Position numbers and translations under genes: made by a program. The notes below the pieces were generated by a model. It made no database searches and was not told where the DNA came from. It was given only the letters and a program-made list of their open reading frames with translations. A stretch of 36,852 nucleotides of DNA from Propionibacteriaceae bacterium (GTDB lineage: Bacteria; Actinomycetota; Actinomycetes; Propionibacteriales; Propionibacteriaceae), in assembly GCA_003158895.1 (NCBI GenBank), contig PMLO01000058.1:13013-49864 (forward strand), written 5' to 3'. This document shows, one piece after another, positions 34,820 through 36,852 of the stretch. How positions within the stretch are numbered: the stretch's first letter is position 1; every line of letters begins with the position of its first letter.

Positions 34820-35071
34820 TTACTGCGACAGTCCGGCTATGTAGGCGCGTCGGTTCGTGGGTTCGATGCACTCGCCCGGCGTCGAGGCCTTGTGTTCGTC
34901 GGGTGTGACCGTAAGCGCGTCAATGGATTTTGGGTCCGTCGTGGAGCGATCAGTGCCGTCCCCGATGGAGTGCCGTTGGACAGAATCTGGACCTGGGACC
35001 GCGTCGAGAGCGAACTGCTCCACCAACAGCACCTGCTCGATGACTTCTCTTGGACTCAGATTCCAGACTGA
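34820..35071 (+). pseudogene. C-terminal remnant of a glycan-cluster hypothetical/methyltransferase-like gene
   Basis: The frame reads QSGYVGASVRGFDALARRRGLVFVGCDRKRVNGFWVRRG and ends DFSWTQIPD with a natural stop. The pattern GYxGASLxALxxLxxxxGYxLVGCDxxGVNxFFVRR is common at the end of FkbM-like or class I methyltransferase-like proteins in O-antigen clusters. Everything N-terminal to it is missing. It is a truncated tail that marks the right edge of the island. Confidence 0.5.
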
Positions 35072-35326
35072 TACGAGGGTTTAGTGGTGGTCTGGTGAGT
35101 CTGTCCAGGGTGGGCGGCGCGTCGGTGCGGGGGTGAGGGTCGATGTCTTCCGATGATGGAGGTTCTCACGCCTTCCGCCCGAAAGACCTCGACGTACCCC
35201 CCGACCCGAGTTGATGTCAGCCACCACCTCGAGCCGGTGCCCCGATGTGAGACTGGGGCGCAACGGACCGATGCTCAGATGCCCGACCAGTGCCATCTCC
35301 GAGCAGCAGGGCTACCGCATCGCCGG
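35072..35326. other. Intergenic before the DoxX gene
   Basis: No supported gene. A 71-codon minus-strand ORF (35081-35296) has no ribosome site and reads like GC-driven noise or an IS remnant. Confidence 0.35.
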
Positions 35327-36811
35327 TCAGGAGTAGAGCTTGTCGTTCTTGCGGCGGAGGCGGCCGGTGTGGATGGCGCCGTCGAAGGCGACACGACCGC
35401 CACCGACGGTGGCGAACAGGATGCCGGCGCCGGTGAGGAGCACGTCGACGACTCCGATGAAGTCGGCTGCGCCCGGCTGGAACGGGCTGACGACACCCCA
35501 CTGCACGAACACGAGCAGGGCGATCGACAGGACCAGGAGCGCCAATCCGGCGATGCGCGTGCCGAGACCGATGACCAGCATGACCGCGATCGCGATCTCC
35601 AGCCCGATCTGCGTCCAGGCGATGATCCCGGGGCTCGGCACGATGGTCGCCGCCCACATGTCGCGGGTCGCGGTGAGGTGCGTGATGTGCTGCCAGGCCC
35701 GAATGCCGATCACCGCGGCGATGACCAGGCGGAACAACAGGAGGCCGAACGAAGGGAGCGCCTTGTACGTGCTGGGCGAGGCGAACTTGGAGACCAGCGG
35801 CTCGTCAGAGTCGTCGGGAGCGGCGATCACCTTGCCGAGCTGGCGGTCGCGGGCTGCGCGCTCCTCGCGACGTACGCGTGCCGCCTCTTGCGCGTCGAGG
35901 ACAGCTGTCTGCTCCACCGCCGGAGCGGCTCCGGCCACAGCGGCCGCGCCGAACGGCAGTGCCACCGTGGGAGCCTCGTCGCGGAACAGCGAACGCTGCG
36001 AACCGGTCGTCGCGGCCTCTGAGTCGACCGCATCCTGGGGAATCCCCTTCGCCTCCGGATGGACCTCAGCCCAAGAGGAGGGAGGCTCGATCGGATGGAT
36101 GCGGGTCGGCTCGTCGACCGAGCTCGACTCGACCTGGTCGGCGACCGGCTCGGTCTCGACCAGCACTGGCGCTACCGGCTCCGCGTCGACGACCACGGGC
36201 TCGGCCGCAGCGTGGGAGGGCATGAAGTCGTCAGCCTCGCTGACGCGTTCGGTGGCCACCGTCGTCGGAGCGGGCTCGCTGGGAGCGGGTACCACGGGGT
36301 GAGCGCTGAACTCGTCCGCCTCGTAGACGCGCTCGGGAGCGACCTCCGCCGCGTCGAGGGCCGGCTCGGTCGCAGGAACCTCGGCTGCAGCGGGCTCAAC
36401 CGCAGGCAGGACCTCGGTCGCAGCGGGCTCGGCTGGAGCAACCTCGGCCGCAACGGGCTCGACCGCAGGAACCTCGGTGGCTTCGGGCTGACCTGCGGCG
36501 GCGAAGGGGTCCCCGGCACCGTAATGGGACGACACATCGACGGGAGCGGCCTCGTTCCCCGGGAGCTTGGCTGCGACGGGGGTGTCCAGTGGTGTGTCCA
36601 GCGCCTCCGCGTCGGGGACTACGCCCGTCACGGGCTCGGCAGCGTGCGTGCCCTCCTCGACCACCGGCGCGTCCTCGTTCGCCATGGGTGCGCGCTCCTC
36701 GGCGACCGGCGTCGCGGCAGGCTCGGGCGGCTCATCGGTGTGGGTGAACCACGAAATGGCGTCGTCTACGCGATCGCGCAGGGGGTGCGACTCGTCCGGT
36801 TGGTTCGTCAC
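35327..36811 (-). CDS. DoxX-family membrane protein with long acidic disordered N-terminus
   Basis: A 494-aa protein. The last ~150 residues form a four-helix DoxX domain (FGLLLFRLVIAAVIGIRAWQHI; IAWTQIGLEIAIAVMLVIGLGTRIAGLALLVLSIALLVFVQWG; DFIGVVDVLLTGAGILFATVGGG) ending in a basic tail, RLRRKNDKLYS. DoxX proteins are linked to membrane redox or small-molecule oxidation. The first ~320 residues are Ala/Pro/Glu/Val-rich, acidic and repetitive (VEPVAAEVAPAEPAATEV) and include two related segments, ERVYEADEFSAHP and ERVSEADDFMPSH. Most DoxX proteins are 130-180 aa, so this extension is unusual. GAGGAGAAG 5 nt upstream supports the GTG at 36811. It probably belongs to the core chromosome flank. 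Confidence 0.85.
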   Translation of the reverse strand: MTNQPDESHPLRDRVDDAISWFTHTDEPPEPAATPVAEERAPMANEDAPVVEEGTHAAEPVTGVVPDAEALDTPLDTPVAAKLPGNEAAPVDVSSHYGAGDPFAAAGQPEATEVPAVEPVAAEVAPAEPAATEVLPAVEPAAAEVPATEPALDAAEVAPERVYEADEFSAHPVVPAPSEPAPTTVATERVSEADDFMPSHAAAEPVVVDAEPVAPVLVETEPVADQVESSSVDEPTRIHPIEPPSSWAEVHPEAKGIPQDAVDSEAATTGSQRSLFRDEAPTVALPFGAAAVAGAAPAVEQTAVLDAQEAARVRREERAARDRQLGKVIAAPDDSDEPLVSKFASPSTYKALPSFGLLLFRLVIAAVIGIRAWQHITHLTATRDMWAATIVPSPGIIAWTQIGLEIAIAVMLVIGLGTRIAGLALLVLSIALLVFVQWGVVSPFQPGAADFIGVVDVLLTGAGILFATVGGGRVAFDGAIHTGRLRRKNDKLYS

Positions 36812-36852
36812 GGCTTCTCCTCGGTCCAGATCCTAGGGTGGTCAGACACAGC

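Overview
The window is high-GC actinobacterial chromosome, most likely Propionibacteriales and probably Nocardioidaceae (Nocardioides/Aeromicrobium-like). I infer this from base composition, frequent GTG starts with 4-bp ATGA/GTGA overlaps, and gene order. The order ssd-tadA-tadB-tadC-DUF4244-TadE-TadG-like, then helicase, then topA is the one seen around Rv3660c-Rv3646c in Mycobacterium. No RNA genes or CRISPR arrays were found.

Layout. (1) 1-5249: a Tad/Flp-type pilus operon on the + strand, with ssd/CpaE-like ATPase, TadA, TadB, TadC, a DUF4244 pilin, TadE, a TadG-like protein and a second divergent pilin-like peptide. A ~55-bp sequence block is duplicated ahead of ssd and ahead of the first pilin. 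(2) 5282-13072: conserved core genes, namely a DEAD/DEAH helicase with a DUF1998-type Cys cluster (-), a divergent SAM methyltransferase (+), topA and tmk. Between the methyltransferase and topA lies a 294-bp array of fourteen 21-bp units that changes orientation near its middle. (3) 13409-17809: a + strand glycosylation module with a GDP-fucose-synthase-like SDR, an FkbM methyltransferase, and a GT4 fused to a fucosyltransferase-like domain. (4) 17810-19188: a recombination scar with a truncated gtrA, the left end of an ISL3-family element carrying a frameshifted and truncated transposase, and an unknown gene tail. (5) 19281-31475: a nucleotide-sugar locus in two convergent operons. The + arm is rfbH-rfbG-FNR-ferredoxin. 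The - arm is rfbF-gtrB-like GT2-gtrA-SDR-DHQS-like cyclase-TPP enzyme-HpcH/HpaI aldolase-epimerase. (6) 31476-36852: IS630 debris, a large GT-C/YfhO-like membrane protein, another gene remnant, and a DoxX protein with a very long acidic N-terminal extension.

How the genes fit together. RfbF, RfbG and RfbH with a dedicated ferredoxin reductase and 7Fe ferredoxin should convert glucose-1-phosphate to CDP-4-keto-3,6-dideoxyglucose. The acetolactate-synthase-like TPP enzyme could then add a two-carbon branch, as YerE does in CDP-yersiniose synthesis. The accompanying pyruvate-aldolase-like and dehydroquinate-synthase-like enzymes are not part of any CDP-dideoxysugar pathway I know. Together with two SDR reductases they suggest an unusual branched or carbocyclic sugar. 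The GtrA/GtrB-like pair and the GT-C protein suggest the sugar is moved on a polyprenyl carrier and attached outside the membrane.

The whole 13.4-35 kb stretch looks like an acquired or shuffled surface-glycan island placed directly after tmk. The pentamer GTACG/CGTAC, very dense in topA and tmk, drops several-fold in the island. The two observations I rate most worth following are the 21-bp mirror array upstream of topA and the RfbFGH/TPP/DHQS/HpcH pathway.
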